A stretch of DNA of 64,000 nucleotides from Klebsiella aerogenes KCTC 2190 (GTDB lineage: Bacteria > Pseudomonadota > Gammaproteobacteria > Enterobacterales > Enterobacteriaceae). A program made the position numbers and the translations under genes. Below the pieces are notes generated by a model. The model had not been told where the DNA came from, made no database searches, and saw only the letters and a program-made list of their open reading frames with translations. The DNA lies in assembly GCF_000215745.1 (NCBI RefSeq), contig NC_015663.1, positions 1,612,001-1,676,000 on the forward strand, in the 5' to 3' direction. The stretch's first letter is position 1, and every line of letters starts with the position of its first letter. Below, piece by piece: positions 30,312 to 39,423 of this stretch.

Positions 30312-31654
30312 CGTTAATGCAATTTAGCGGGCTGTTGGTGGTCTGGCTGCTGTCGACGCTGTTTATCGCCACTGCCACCTGGTTTGAGTTCCGCCGCGTG
30401 CGCTTTAACTTCAACGTCTTTTTCTCGTTGTTGTTCCTGCTCACCTTTTTCTTCGGCTTCCCGTTAACCAGTATCCTGGTATTCCGCTTTGACGTCAGCG
30501 TGGCGCCGCCGGAGATTTTGCTGCAGACGCTGCTGGTTGCGGTATGCTTCTATGCCATCTACTACGTGACCTACAAAACGCGATTGCGTCCGGCATCGCG
30601 CGATGTTCCACGTCGTCCGCTGTTTACCATGAACCGGGTTGAAACCCATCTGGCCTGGGGGATTCTGATGGGGCTGGCGCTGCTGTGCGTCGGTATCTTC
30701 TTCGCCCACAACGGTTTCCTGCTCTTTAAGCTCAATTCATACAGCCAGATATTCTCCGCGGAAGTGTCCGGCGTGGCGTTGAAGCGCTTCTTCTACTTCT
30801 TTATTCCGGCGATGCTGGTGATCTATTTCCTGCGTCAGGATTACAAGGCGTGGATTTTCTTCCTGGTGAGCACCGTCGCCTTTGGTCTGCTGACCTACGC
30901 GATCGTCGGCGGTACCCGCGCCAACATCATTATCGCTTTCGCTATCTTCCTGTTTATCGGCATTATTCGCGGCTGGATCAGCCTGTGGATGCTGGCGGCG
31001 GCGGGCGTGCTGGGTATTGTCGGCATGTTCTGGCTGGCGTTGAAGCGCTATGGGATGAACGTTAGCGGCGATGAAGCGTTTTATACATTCCTCTATCTCA
31101 CGCGCGATACCTTCTCGCCGTGGGAGAACCTGGCGCTGCTGCTGCAGAACTACGACAAGATTGAGTTCCAGGGGCTGGCGCCGATGATCCGCGACTTCTA
31201 CGTCTTTATCCCCAGCTGGATGTGGCACGGTCGCCCGACAATGGTGCTGAATACCGCCAATTACTTCACCTGGGAAGTGTTAAACAACCATTCGGGGCTG
31301 GCGATATCGCCGACGCTGATTGGTTCGCTGGTGGTGATGGGCGGCGTATGGTTCGTACCGCTGGGCGCCGTCGCGGTAGGGCTCATCATTAAATGGTTCG
31401 ACTGGCTGTACGAACTAGGCAACCGGGAGAGCAATCGCTACAAAGCGGCTATCCTGCACAGTTTCTGTTTCGGCGCTATCTTCAACATGATAGTGCTGGC
31501 GCGCGAAGGGTTGGATTCGTTCGGCTCCCGCGTGGTGTTTTTCCTCGTGATCTTTGGTATCTGCTTGTTAGCGGCGAAACTGCTGTACTGGCTCCTGGAC
31601 AGCGCAGGATTGATTCATAAGCGGGTGAAGCCGCTTTCGCAACCGCAGGTCTGA
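30308..31654 (+). CDS. wzyE: ECA polymerase WzyE
   Basis: 448 residues (E. coli 450). It is a polytopic inner-membrane protein with about eleven membrane segments and a long periplasmic loop around residues 240-330 ([20 protein letters not shown]). It polymerises ECA trisaccharide units under control of WzzE. The start overlaps the wecF stop. Confidence 0.95.
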   Translation: MTLMQFSGLLVVWLLSTLFIATATWFEFRRVRFNFNVFFSLLFLLTFFFGFPLTSILVFRFDVSVAPPEILLQTLLVAVCFYAIYYVTYKTRLRPASRDVPRRPLFTMNRVETHLAWGILMGLALLCVGIFFAHNGFLLFKLNSYSQIFSAEVSGVALKRFFYFFIPAMLVIYFLRQDYKAWIFFLVSTVAFGLLTYAIVGGTRANIIIAFAIFLFIGIIRGWISLWMLAAAGVLGIVGMFWLALKRYGMNVSGDEAFYTFLYLTRDTFSPWENLALLLQNYDKIEFQGLAPMIRDFYVFIPSWMWHGRPTMVLNTANYFTWEVLNNHSGLAISPTLIGSLVVMGGVWFVPLGAVAVGLIIKWFDWLYELGNRESNRYKAAILHSFCFGAIFNMIVLAREGLDSFGSRVVFFLVIFGICLLAAKLLYWLLDSAGLIHKRVKPLSQPQV

Positions 31655-31665
31655 TAAGGATGAAC

Positions 31666-32406
31666 ATGACTGATAACACTTCCGCGCCGCAGTATGCGCT
31701 GCGAGGGCTGCAGCTGATTGGCTGGCGCGACATGCAGCATGCGCTCAACTATCTCTTCGCCGACGGCGAGCTGCGTCAGGGAACGCTGGTCGCGATCAAC
31801 GCCGAAAAAATGCTGGCGGTAGAAGATAACCCGGAAGTGCGTGCGCTGATTGAGGCCGCCGAGTTTAAATATGCCGACGGTATTAGCGTCGTGCGCTCAT
31901 TACGTAAAAAATATCCGCAGGCTGAGGTGTCGCGCGTTGCCGGCGCCGATCTGTGGGAAGCGCTGATGGAGCGGGCTGGCGCTCAGGGAACGCCGGTGTT
32001 CCTGATCGGCGGCAAGCCCGAGGTGCTGGCGGAGACGCAAGCGAAGCTGCGTGAGCGCTGGAAGGTCAATATCGTCGGCAGTCAGGACGGCTATTTTTCC
32101 GCCGATCAGCGTCAGCAGCTGTTTGAGCGGGTGCGCGACAGCGGGGCGAAAATTGTCACCGTCGCGATGGGATCGCCGCGCCAGGAAATTCTAATGCGCG
32201 ACTGCCGGCTGGTATATCCCGCCGCGCTGTATATGGGCGTTGGCGGCACTTATGACGTCTTTACCGGCCACGTTCACCGGGCGCCAAAATTCTGGCAGAA
32301 CCTGGGGCTGGAGTGGTTCTATCGCCTGCTCCTGCAACCGAGCCGTATCAAAAGACAGTTCCGTTTACTGCGCTATTTACGTTGGCATTATTCCGGCAAG
32401 CTCTGA
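31666..32406 (+). CDS. wecG: UDP-ManNAcA transferase (lipid I to lipid II)
   Basis: 246 residues if started at the ATG at 31666, which has AAGG at a proper distance. An ATG two codons earlier sits too close to that AAGG. It is a GT26 (WecG/TagA/CpsF) enzyme; signature stretches are [27 protein letters not shown] and VAMGSPRQE near 167-175, plus [11 protein letters not shown]. It adds ManNAcA to GlcNAc-PP-undecaprenol. It is the last gene of the ECA cluster. Confidence 0.96.
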   Translation: MTDNTSAPQYALRGLQLIGWRDMQHALNYLFADGELRQGTLVAINAEKMLAVEDNPEVRALIEAAEFKYADGISVVRSLRKKYPQAEVSRVAGADLWEALMERAGAQGTPVFLIGGKPEVLAETQAKLRERWKVNIVGSQDGYFSADQRQQLFERVRDSGAKIVTVAMGSPRQEILMRDCRLVYPAALYMGVGGTYDVFTGHVHRAPKFWQNLGLEWFYRLLLQPSRIKRQFRLLRYLRWHYSGKL

Positions 32407-32420
32407 TATTCCACTGCAAC

Positions 32421-32466
32421 CAGGCGAGATTGCATACATATTCTGTGTAATCTCTTCACTCGCCTG
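32421..32466 (+). other. Imperfect hairpin after wecG
   Basis: CAGGCGAG pairs with CTCGCCTG across 30 bases, with AGATT/AATCT pairing inside. No clean T-run follows (ATACTTTATTT). It is a candidate 3' end structure of the ECA transcript. Confidence 0.4.
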
Positions 32467-32611
32467 ATACTTTATTTGCCATTTCCGTAAAATTAATTAA
32501 CCATTCGCATGCTTCAAACGCGTGGGGGAGACCTGCGCGTCGGCAAGGCTATGGTTTCAATTAATAACAATAACCGGGAGTACCCGGAGTACAGCAAACA
32601 CAAGAGGCTTT

Positions 32612-33997
32612 ATGACTGAGAAAAAAGCGGAACTCCAGCGTGGACTGGAGGCCCGGCATATTGAGCTAATCGCGCTAGGCGGGACGATTGGCGTAGGGTT
32701 ATTCATGGGCGCGGCAAGTACGCTGAAGTGGGCCGGTCCATCCGTCCTGCTGGCGTATATTATCGCCGGTTTATTTGTCTTCTTTATCATGCGTTCGATG
32801 GGCGAAATGTTGTTCCTCGAACCGGTAACCGGCTCATTCGCCGTTTACGCGCACCGTTATATGAGCCCGTTCTTCGGCTATCTCACGGCCTGGTCATACT
32901 GGTTTATGTGGATGGCGGTGGGAATATCAGAGATCACCGCCATCGGGGTATACGTCCAGTTCTGGTTCCCGGAGATGGCGCAGTGGATCCCGGCGCTAAT
33001 TGCCGTTGGGTTGGTAGCACTAGCGAATCTGGCGGCAGTGCGTCTGTACGGCGAGATCGAGTTCTGGTTTGCGATGATTAAAGTCACCACCATTATCGTG
33101 ATGATAGTCATTGGCCTGGGCGTCATCTTCTTTGGCTTCGGCAACGGCGGACAGTCGATCGGTTTTGGCAACCTGACCGAGCACGGTGGCTTCTTCGCCG
33201 GCGGCTGGAAAGGCTTCCTGACGGCGCTGTGTATTGTCGTCGCCTCTTATCAGGGCGTTGAACTTATCGGTATCACCGCCGGGGAAGCGAAAAACCCGCA
33301 GGTCACGTTGCGTAGCGCGGTAGGCAAGGTACTGTGGCGTATCCTGATTTTCTACGTGGGGGCGATTTTCGTTATCGTGACTATCTTCCCGTGGAACCAG
33401 ATTGGATCGACCGGTAGCCCATTCGTTCTCACTTTCGCCAAAATCGGCATTACCGCGGCGGCGGGGATTATCAACTTCGTGGTGCTGACCGCAGCGCTGT
33501 CGGGCTGTAACAGCGGGATGTATAGCTGTGGGCGTATGCTGTACGCGCTGGCGCGCAACCGTCAGCTACCGGCGGCAATGGCCAAAGTATCGCGTCAGGG
33601 CGTGCCGGTGGCGGGCGTCGCGCTGTCGATCGTGATTCTGCTAATCGGTTCGTGCCTGAACTACATTATTCCTAACCCGCAGCGCGTGTTTGTCTATGTC
33701 TATAGCGCCAGCGTGTTGCCGGGGATGGTGCCGTGGTTTGTGATCCTGATTAGCCAGCTGCGCTTTCGCCGCGAGCATCAGCAGGCGATGGCCAGCCATC
33801 CGTTCCGTTCATTGTTGTTCCCGTGGGCAAACTATTTGACGATGGCTTTCCTCGTTTGTGTGCTGATCGGCATGGGAATTAACGATGAAACCCGGATGTC
33901 GCTCTTTGTCGGAATGATTTTCCTCGCCGCGGTGACCCTTATTTATAAGGTTTTCGGCCTCGGCAAGCGGGGAAATCTCGATAAAACGGCGGAATAA
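32612..33997 (+). CDS. thrP: Threonine/serine:H+ symporter ThrP (YifK), APC family
   Basis: 461 residues from the ATG at 32612 ([19 protein letters not shown]), preceded by AAGAGG. Upstream in-frame codons are discarded. It has twelve hydrophobic segments and the amino-acid permease signature [17 protein letters not shown] near residues 19-35. Length equals E. coli YifK. The leader just upstream (32591-32604, ACAGCAAACACAAG) is C/A-rich and overlaps the ribosome site. yifK mRNA is a reported target of the sRNA GcvB in Salmonella, so a similar control is plausible. Confidence 0.94.
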   Translation: MTEKKAELQRGLEARHIELIALGGTIGVGLFMGAASTLKWAGPSVLLAYIIAGLFVFFIMRSMGEMLFLEPVTGSFAVYAHRYMSPFFGYLTAWSYWFMWMAVGISEITAIGVYVQFWFPEMAQWIPALIAVGLVALANLAAVRLYGEIEFWFAMIKVTTIIVMIVIGLGVIFFGFGNGGQSIGFGNLTEHGGFFAGGWKGFLTALCIVVASYQGVELIGITAGEAKNPQVTLRSAVGKVLWRILIFYVGAIFVIVTIFPWNQIGSTGSPFVLTFAKIGITAAAGIINFVVLTAALSGCNSGMYSCGRMLYALARNRQLPAAMAKVSRQGVPVAGVALSIVILLIGSCLNYIIPNPQRVFVYVYSASVLPGMVPWFVILISQLRFRREHQQAMASHPFRSLLFPWANYLTMAFLVCVLIGMGINDETRMSLFVGMIFLAAVTLIYKVFGLGKRGNLDKTAE

Positions 33998-34049
33998 GCG
34001 CCAAAGCGCACAAACTGTGAGCAAATAGAAATTTTATTTAAAAAGGCAC

Positions 34050-34078
34050 TAGACAGGGGTGGGGGAAGTCCGTATTAT
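34050..34078 (+). promoter_or_regulatory. Promoter of the argX-hisR-leuT-proM tRNA operon
   Basis: TAGACA at 34050-34055, a 17-base spacer, and TATTAT at 34073-34078. A C-rich discriminator CCACCCCCGC follows, typical of stringently controlled stable-RNA promoters. It lies 21 bases before the first tRNA. Confidence 0.75.
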
Positions 34079-34099
34079 CCACCCCCGCAACGGCGCTAA

Positions 34100-34176
<77 letters not shown>

Positions 34177-34230
34177 TTTACCCGGTGCTGGAGCTGCGGT
34201 GGTTTTAATACCGCGTAAAAGAATTGTTGT

Positions 34231-34307
34231 GGTGGCTATAGCTCAGTTGGTAGAGCCCTGGATTGTGATTCCAGTTGTCGTGGGTTCGAATCCCATTAGC
34301 CACCCCA
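34231..34307 (+). tRNA. hisR: tRNA-His (GTG)
   Basis: 77 bases including CCA and the extra 5' G of histidine tRNA. Acceptor GGTGGCT pairs with AGCCACC. The anticodon GTG is in GGATTGTGATTCC. It appears identical to recalled E. coli hisR. Confidence 0.97.
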
Positions 34308-34329
34308 TTATTTGATAGAGTTGTGAATT

Positions 34330-34416
34330 GCGAAGGTGGCGGAATTGGTAGACGCGCTAGCTTCAGGTGTTAGTGTTCTTACGGACGTGGGGGTTCAAGT
34401 CCCCCCCCTCGCACCA
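34330..34416 (+). tRNA. leuT: tRNA-Leu (CAG)
   Basis: 87 bases including CCA, with the long variable arm of a class II tRNA (TAGTGTTCTTACGGACG). The anticodon CAG is in GCTTCAGGTG. Acceptor GCGAAGG pairs near 34405-34411. Confidence 0.96.
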
Positions 34417-34458
34417 CGACTTTAAAGAATTGAACTAAAAATTCAAAAAGCAGTATTT

Positions 34459-34535
34459 CGGCGAGTAGCGCAGCTTGGTAGCGCAACTGGTTTGGGACCA
34501 GTGGGTCGGAGGTTCGAATCCTCTCTCGCCGACCA
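34459..34535 (+). tRNA. proM: tRNA-Pro (TGG)
   Basis: 77 bases including CCA. Acceptor CGGCGAG pairs with CTCGCCG. The anticodon loop TTTGGGA gives TGG. It is the last tRNA of the operon, followed directly by a terminator. Confidence 0.97.
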
Positions 34536-34541
34536 ATTTTG

Positions 34542-34566
34542 AACCCCGCTTCGGCGGGGTTTTTTG
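34542..34566 (+). terminator. tRNA operon terminator
   Basis: AACCCCGC-TTCG-GCGGGGTT followed by a T-run. The UUCG tetraloop and the perfect 8-bp stem make this a strong intrinsic terminator. Confidence 0.92.
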
Positions 34567-34712
34567 TTTTCCGGCTTTGCCCAATCCTCTTTTATCCCGC
34601 TGATCTTTCTCGTAAAAAAAAGGTTCTACCTCTGCGAATTATTGTCCGGAATTGTCCCAAATGATCGTTGCGATAGATGCAATCCCCCCGGATCCTGTGC
34701 GATAATAACCGG

Positions 34713-34926
34713 GTAGATGCTCATTCCATCTCTTATGTTCGCCTTCGTGCCTCATAAACTCGGGAATGATGCAGAGCCGTACTTACGGTGCTTATCGTCC
34801 ACTGATAGATGTCGCATTTTATGTCTCATCAAACACCATGGACATTACGTTGAGTGAAGCACCCAATTTGTTGTCAAACAGACCTGTTTTAACGCCTGCC
34901 CTGATTTCAGCGCAGGCGTTTTTTTC
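34713..34926 (+). ncRNA. glmZ: Small RNA GlmZ
   Basis: The sequence starts GTAGATGCTCATTCCATCTC, includes CACCATGGACATTACGTTGAG and GACCTGTTTTAACGCCTG, and ends in a terminator (AACGCCTGC...GCAGGCGTTTTTTT). It matches recalled E. coli GlmZ over its whole length with scattered substitutions. GlmZ base-pairs with glmS mRNA to activate glucosamine-6-phosphate synthase and is cleaved by RNase E with RapZ. GATAAT at 34701-34706 is well placed as a -10 box. Its position between the tRNAs and hemY agrees with E. coli apart from the missing aslBA. The rest of 34567-35000 shows no gene. Confidence 0.93.
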
Positions 34927-34962
34927 TTTCAGGGGTAGGCTATTTTTTTCGCGAGAGAAGGG

Positions 34963-34990
34963 CGCTATCGCCCCATACGAGGCGATAGCG
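34963..34990. other. Hairpin at the hemY 3' end
   Basis: CGCTATCGCC and GGCGATAGCG form a perfect 10-bp stem over an 8-base loop. On the hemY (minus) strand no U-run follows, so termination there would not be classically intrinsic. It probably marks the 3' end of the hemCDXY message. Confidence 0.55.
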
Positions 34991-35000
34991 TTATCGTGAA

Positions 35001-36197
35001 TTACTGCTGAGGGTTATTGTGTAGCGTCAACAGCAGGCCGTCACGACGCATGGTCGCCGCTTCTTCCGGCTGGTGCAAGCGGTCCAGCGCATCGGCAAGC
35101 CACGCGTAATCAAAGGCATCCGGGCGCTGCTTAAGCGCGGCGCGGAAGGCGATACTGGCCTCCTGCCATTCACCGTGACGCATCAGCGACTGGCCCAGAG
35201 TGCTCCACAGCAGCGGACGGTCGCCGACGGCTTTGATCTGCTGGCGCAGCACTTTTTCCAGTTGCTCCGGATTATTGGTCTTCAGCCGTGGGATCGGCAT
35301 GACCAGGCGGTCGTCGTACTGTTTCTTCAGACCATCGATAATAATTTGCTGTGCGGTATCGTGATCGTCGCTTTCGATCAGGCGTTCGGCCATTGCCACC
35401 TGCAGCGGTATCAGCGCGCGCGTTTTACGGCTCTGGTTGCGCCACCATTCGCGTAGCCCTTCGCTACCGCCGTCGGCCAGCGCTTTATCCATCAGTCCAA
35501 TCCACGCCAGCTGTTCCAACGCGGCGCGGTGCTCTTCATCCGCCACGTTGGCTTTCGCCATAGACGGAATGATGTCCAGCAGCGAATTCCACGCGCCGGT
35601 GCGGGTATAGGCCTGCTCGGCGAGACGCAGTACCTCCGGATGACGCGGGGTCACTTCCAGCAGCTTATCGATACCGTGACGGGCGGCGTGGTTTTCATTA
35701 CGCGCCAGCTGTAGGCGCACGCGGGTGATTTCAACCGGGATCAGATCGTCGCCAGCCAGTTCGGCGGCGCGCTCAAGATGCTGATTGGCGCGAGCTTCAT
35801 CACCGCGCTGTTGGGCCGCTTCCGCCGCTAACAGATAGTTCACTACCGGTTGTTCGGCGTGATCGGCATTTTTCGCCATCAGCTTTTCAACCTGTTGGTA
35901 ATCGCCTTCCGCCAGTTTCAGCAGCGCTTGCTCGGTTTGCTTACGCGCGCGGCGGCGCTTACGGCCGACGAACCAGCCGCGCGTGTGCGCGCCGGTACGG
36001 AAAATGCGGCGCAGAAGCCACTCGATAGCAAACAGCACGACCATTGCGAGGATCAGGATGATCACAAGACCCGTCACGCTGGTTTCGATATTGTAGTTAT
36101 CGGTCTGGATCAGAACATAGCCCTGATGGCCCGCGATCATCGGCCCAACGACGATCCCGGCGATCAGCAGTGCGAAAAGCAGGAGAATTTTCAGCAT
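35001..36197 (-). CDS. hemY: HemY, TPR-containing inner-membrane protein
   Basis: 398 residues. Two N-terminal membrane segments (MLKILLLFALLIAGIVVG and about 40-62) are followed by an Arg-rich loop. A long helical region then carries tetratricopeptide-like repeats. It matches enterobacterial HemY, which is unrelated to the Bacillus protoporphyrinogen oxidase of the same name. Its exact role in tetrapyrrole metabolism is unsettled. It is the last gene of hemCDXY, 3 bases after hemX. Confidence 0.95.
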   Translation of the reverse strand: MLKILLLFALLIAGIVVGPMIAGHQGYVLIQTDNYNIETSVTGLVIILILAMVVLFAIEWLLRRIFRTGAHTRGWFVGRKRRRARKQTEQALLKLAEGDYQQVEKLMAKNADHAEQPVVNYLLAAEAAQQRGDEARANQHLERAAELAGDDLIPVEITRVRLQLARNENHAARHGIDKLLEVTPRHPEVLRLAEQAYTRTGAWNSLLDIIPSMAKANVADEEHRAALEQLAWIGLMDKALADGGSEGLREWWRNQSRKTRALIPLQVAMAERLIESDDHDTAQQIIIDGLKKQYDDRLVMPIPRLKTNNPEQLEKVLRQQIKAVGDRPLLWSTLGQSLMRHGEWQEASIAFRAALKQRPDAFDYAWLADALDRLHQPEEAATMRRDGLLLTLHNNPQQ

Positions 36198-36200
36198 CGG

Positions 36201-37373
36201 TTATTCTCCTTGCGGCGCAGGGGCTGGCGCGGTCGCTGCTGGCGCTGGCGTCGGAGCGGCTGCCGCAGGCTGGGCCATTAAATTACGCACCCGGGTTTGC
36301 ATCAGCTTTTCCAGCAGGCTCTGGCTCTGCAGCGTTTCCGGTACGCTCATGGTGATACTCTGCTGACTGAGCTTATCCACTTCTTCAAGGAAAGCCTTGG
36401 TAGTGGCGTCTTCAGTATCGTAATAAGCGCGTACCCAGGTGGAGACGTTTTCCAGCGCCTGCTTATAGGTTTCTTCCTGATGACGCGGCACCGCCTGCGC
36501 GGCGACCAGCAGGCGAGAACGGATATTTTCGCGCAGATAGACATCCTGATTCGGCGCTAACAGCGGCACCGCCGTTTCGTCGCGGCGGCGTATGGTAATG
36601 AAGCTATCCATAAAGTTCTGCCAGCTTTTCTGCAGGTTAACCCGCCATTCGCCGATGGAGCTGGAGAGCTCGTCGCTGTCGGCATCCATCGGGGAATCAT
36701 CGTCGTTATTATCGGCCAGACGCAGATTGTCGATTTGATTCGCCAGCTGGTTAACTTTGAGGATGATGCCGTCATAATCGACCTGGCTTACCGCCGACAG
36801 CGAAGCGATGTCATCGGTGATGGCGCGGCGCGCGCCGATAAGGCTTGGGTCGTTCATGTCGGCGAGGCTGGCATCGGCGCTTTTCAGCAGCGCGGCGGCG
36901 GTCGTCACATCCTGATCGCTCCACAGTTTACGTCCCGCCAGCTTAACCAGGAAATCAGCCTGCGCCAGCAGCCAGGTTTTGGCGTCGCTGCCGGAAATCA
37001 CGGCAACTTTTTGCTGTAGCTCATCAAGCTGTTTCGTCAGGGTTTCCTGTTCACGTTTGGCTTCGCTCAACTGGTCAGCCTGCTGTTTGATGACGCTTTC
37101 CAGCTCGCTCTTCTGGCTGTCCTGCGCTTTTTGCAGCGCCGCGAGCTGGCTTGCTAATTCAGAGCTGGTTTCGTTTTGCCGCGTAACCTGCTGCTTATTC
37201 AAGCCATACAGGCCAATACCGGCGGCGAGGGCGATAGCGATAGCAATCGCGCTGAGCGCCAGGCTGGTTTTGTTGCCGGCCTTTTTCTTCTCGTTGTTTT
37301 CTGGCTGTGGCGTGGTTTCCACGGCCTCCCTGGTCTCTTCAACCACGGCGGATTGATTTTGTTGTTCCGTCAT
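36201..37373 (-). CDS. hemX: HemX, hem operon membrane protein (uroporphyrinogen C-methyltransferase-like name)
   Basis: 390 residues from the ATG at 37373 ([16 protein letters not shown]), 5 bases after GGAAG. An in-frame TTG four codons upstream is unlikely. It has a short acidic cytoplasmic N-terminus, one membrane segment (about 34-55, [20 protein letters not shown]), a coiled coil (60-125), then a periplasmic domain and a Pro/Ala-rich tail. It has often been annotated as a methyltransferase without a visible SAM-binding fold, and that activity is doubtful. It is co-transcribed with hemD and hemY. Confidence 0.93.
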   Translation of the reverse strand: MTEQQNQSAVVEETREAVETTPQPENNEKKKAGNKTSLALSAIAIAIALAAGIGLYGLNKQQVTRQNETSSELASQLAALQKAQDSQKSELESVIKQQADQLSEAKREQETLTKQLDELQQKVAVISGSDAKTWLLAQADFLVKLAGRKLWSDQDVTTAAALLKSADASLADMNDPSLIGARRAITDDIASLSAVSQVDYDGIILKVNQLANQIDNLRLADNNDDDSPMDADSDELSSSIGEWRVNLQKSWQNFMDSFITIRRRDETAVPLLAPNQDVYLRENIRSRLLVAAQAVPRHQEETYKQALENVSTWVRAYYDTEDATTKAFLEEVDKLSQQSITMSVPETLQSQSLLEKLMQTRVRNLMAQPAAAAPTPAPAATAPAPAPQGE

Positions 37374-37394
37374 TATGGCTTCCAATGTTGAGAG

Positions 37395-38135
37395 TTATTG
37401 TAATGCGCGTAGCAGCGCATCGTTGTCGGCGTTATCGGCAACCTGAATATCCTGCCAGCCCAATTCCCGGGCCTGAAGGGCCAGACGTTCGCTGACAACG
37501 ATAAGGCTACAGTGCAGCAGCCACTGTTCGCGATACCACTGGGGTATTAACGACCACAGCTGCTGCAGCATCTCGCCGCTGGTGACCACCAGCGTTGTGA
37601 CTCCACGAGATTGCCAGCGCATAGCCTCTTCCGCACCATCATAGTACTTCGCACAACGTTGATAACATTCACAAAATGTTACTTCGGCGCCGCGATCTCG
37701 CAGCGTGTCGCCGAGTAATTCCCGCCCGCCGTTGCCGCGCAGAATCAGGGCTTTCTTGCCCGCAATGTTTTGTAATTCAGGTAATTGTAGCAAGACTTCG
37801 CTGATTTCCCGATCTAACGGGTAACGGATATTTTTACCACTGACCGTATGCAGGGCCAGCGCGGTGGTGCGGCCTATCGAGAAATAGGCCGGGTCGGAGG
37901 GCCAGCGTTGGCTCTCCTGCAGCAGACGGGCATGGGCGAATTCCACCGCATGCTGCGACAGCGCAAACAACAAATCGTCCGCGCCTAATGCCGCCAGTTG
38001 ACGCGGGAGCGTTGCCAGTTCTCGCCCCGGCGTGAATTCAATCAGCGGAAAGCTCCAGGCCACGCGTCCCAGCGCGCGCAGGCGGCTGACTAACTCTTCA
38101 CCTTGCGGTAGCGGACGGGTGACCAGGATGCTCAT
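37395..38135 (-). CDS. hemD: Uroporphyrinogen-III synthase
   Basis: 246 residues ([19 protein letters not shown]). It cyclises hydroxymethylbilane with inversion of ring D to uroporphyrinogen III. The two-lobed fold is weakly conserved, but the N-terminal VTRP motif and length are typical. Its start overlaps the hemC stop by 4 bases, coupling consecutive pathway enzymes. Confidence 0.96.
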   Translation of the reverse strand: MSILVTRPLPQGEELVSRLRALGRVAWSFPLIEFTPGRELATLPRQLAALGADDLLFALSQHAVEFAHARLLQESQRWPSDPAYFSIGRTTALALHTVSGKNIRYPLDREISEVLLQLPELQNIAGKKALILRGNGGRELLGDTLRDRGAEVTFCECYQRCAKYYDGAEEAMRWQSRGVTTLVVTSGEMLQQLWSLIPQWYREQWLLHCSLIVVSERLALQARELGWQDIQVADNADNDALLRALQ

Positions 38136-39073
38136 CGTGGGGCTTCTCCATCATAGACCGCCGCGAGGATGTCGCGGGCGCCGTTATCCAGTAGCTCTTC
38201 CGCCAGCGAGACGCCGAGCGACTCTGCCTCTTCAGGCCGCCCGCGGCGTTCACCGCGCACGACCCGCGAACCATCCGGCGCGCCCACCAGCGCTCGTAGC
38301 CACAGCTCACCATCGCGCAGTTCGGCATAGCTGCCAATCGGCACCTGACAACCGCCTTCGAGACGGGTGTTCATCGCCCGCTCGGCACGTACGCGCACGG
38401 CGGTCTCTGTATGGTTAAGCGGCGCTAACAGCGCTTTGGTCCATTCATCGTCAAGGCGGCATTCGATACCCACCGCGCCCTGGCCGACGGCCGGCAGAGA
38501 TTGTTCAGGCGAGAGCGGCTGGCGAATACGCGTTTCCAGTTTCAGGCGCTTCAGACCGGCGGCGGCAAGGATAATAGCGTCATACTCGCCGTTATCGAGT
38601 TTGCCTAATCGCGTGCCAACGTTGCCGCGTAGCGAGCGGATCACCAGATCGGGGCGCTCTGCCGCCAACTGGCACTGGCGACGTAAACTTGATGTGCCAA
38701 CGATGCTGCCAGCCGGCAGCGTGTCAATTGAGGCATAGTGATTGGAAACAAATGCGTCTCGCGGATCTTCACGTTCGCAGATGGTGACCAATCCCAGGCC
38801 TTCAGGGAATTCGACCGGGACATCTTTCATCGAATGGACGGCGATATCGGCGCGCCCCTCAATCATGGCGAGCTCTAACTCTTTCACAAATAAGCCCTTG
38901 CCGCCCACTTTCGCCAGCGGGGTATCAAGGAGCACGTCGCCGCGGGTGACCATTGGCACCAGCTCAACGGAAAGCCCCGGATGACAGGACTCCAGACGCT
39001 CTTTCACATAATGTGCCTGCCATAGCGCAAGCGGGCTTTGCCGTGTGGCAATTCTCAAAACTTTGTCTAACAT
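38132..39073 (-). CDS. hemC: Porphobilinogen deaminase (hydroxymethylbilane synthase)
   Basis: 313 residues from the ATG at 39073 ([19 protein letters not shown]), the E. coli length. An ATG five codons earlier is possible but lacks a better ribosome site. It polymerises four porphobilinogens onto a dipyrromethane cofactor held by the cysteine in [11 protein letters not shown] (near 242). The catalytic aspartate lies in VHSMKDVP near 84. It heads hemCDXY and is divergent from cyaA. Confidence 0.97.
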   Translation of the reverse strand: MLDKVLRIATRQSPLALWQAHYVKERLESCHPGLSVELVPMVTRGDVLLDTPLAKVGGKGLFVKELELAMIEGRADIAVHSMKDVPVEFPEGLGLVTICEREDPRDAFVSNHYASIDTLPAGSIVGTSSLRRQCQLAAERPDLVIRSLRGNVGTRLGKLDNGEYDAIILAAAGLKRLKLETRIRQPLSPEQSLPAVGQGAVGIECRLDDEWTKALLAPLNHTETAVRVRAERAMNTRLEGGCQVPIGSYAELRDGELWLRALVGAPDGSRVVRGERRGRPEEAESLGVSLAEELLDNGARDILAAVYDGEAPR

Positions 39074-39423
39074 GCTTGTTACCGTCATTGTCGACCATGA
39101 GCCATCCTAACATTGTTGCTTTAGGGATGTTAGTTTCGCGGTTAATGTGGGATGCTGGCATGATGACCTTTAGCGTTTCATGCGCGTGCGGTTGCCGCAA
39201 GCGTAGTGGGGAATTTACACCCGGCAAACGGTGCTACACTTGTATGTAGCGCATCTTTCTTTACGGTCAATCAGCAAGGTGTTAAATTGATCACGTTTTA
39301 AACCATTTGTCAGCCAGCAGTTCATCACAACCACACCGATGACGAATGGTGACGGTTCTTGTTGAAATACTGAAATCCTCCGTACTATTGTACGTCGGAT
39401 TTTTGAACATCAGGCGATATGTC
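39074..39423. promoter_or_regulatory. hemC-cyaA divergent intergenic region
   Basis: These 350 bases hold no credible gene. They contain the divergent promoters of hemC (minus) and cyaA (plus). In E. coli cyaA has several promoters here, the strongest being repressed by cAMP-CRP. The CRP site is listed separately. A long cyaA leader follows it, ending in a TTG start. Confidence 0.6.
39280..39295. promoter_or_regulatory. CRP site of the cyaA promoter
   Basis: TGTTA-AATTGA-TCACG fits the TGTGA-N6-TCACA consensus with two mismatches. It sits where E. coli cyaA P2 carries its repressing CRP site. This allows negative feedback of cAMP-CRP on adenylate cyclase synthesis. Confidence 0.7.

Noticed and set aside
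34668-34713. A sigma-54 promoter for GlmZ
   Set aside because: GG and GC doublets are present but not at the required 10-base spacing; a sigma-70 GATAAT at -12 to -7 fits better.
34766-34999. A 77-codon plus-strand frame between the tRNAs and hemY
   Set aside because: It falls inside the sRNA GlmZ and runs through its terminator, with no ribosome site.
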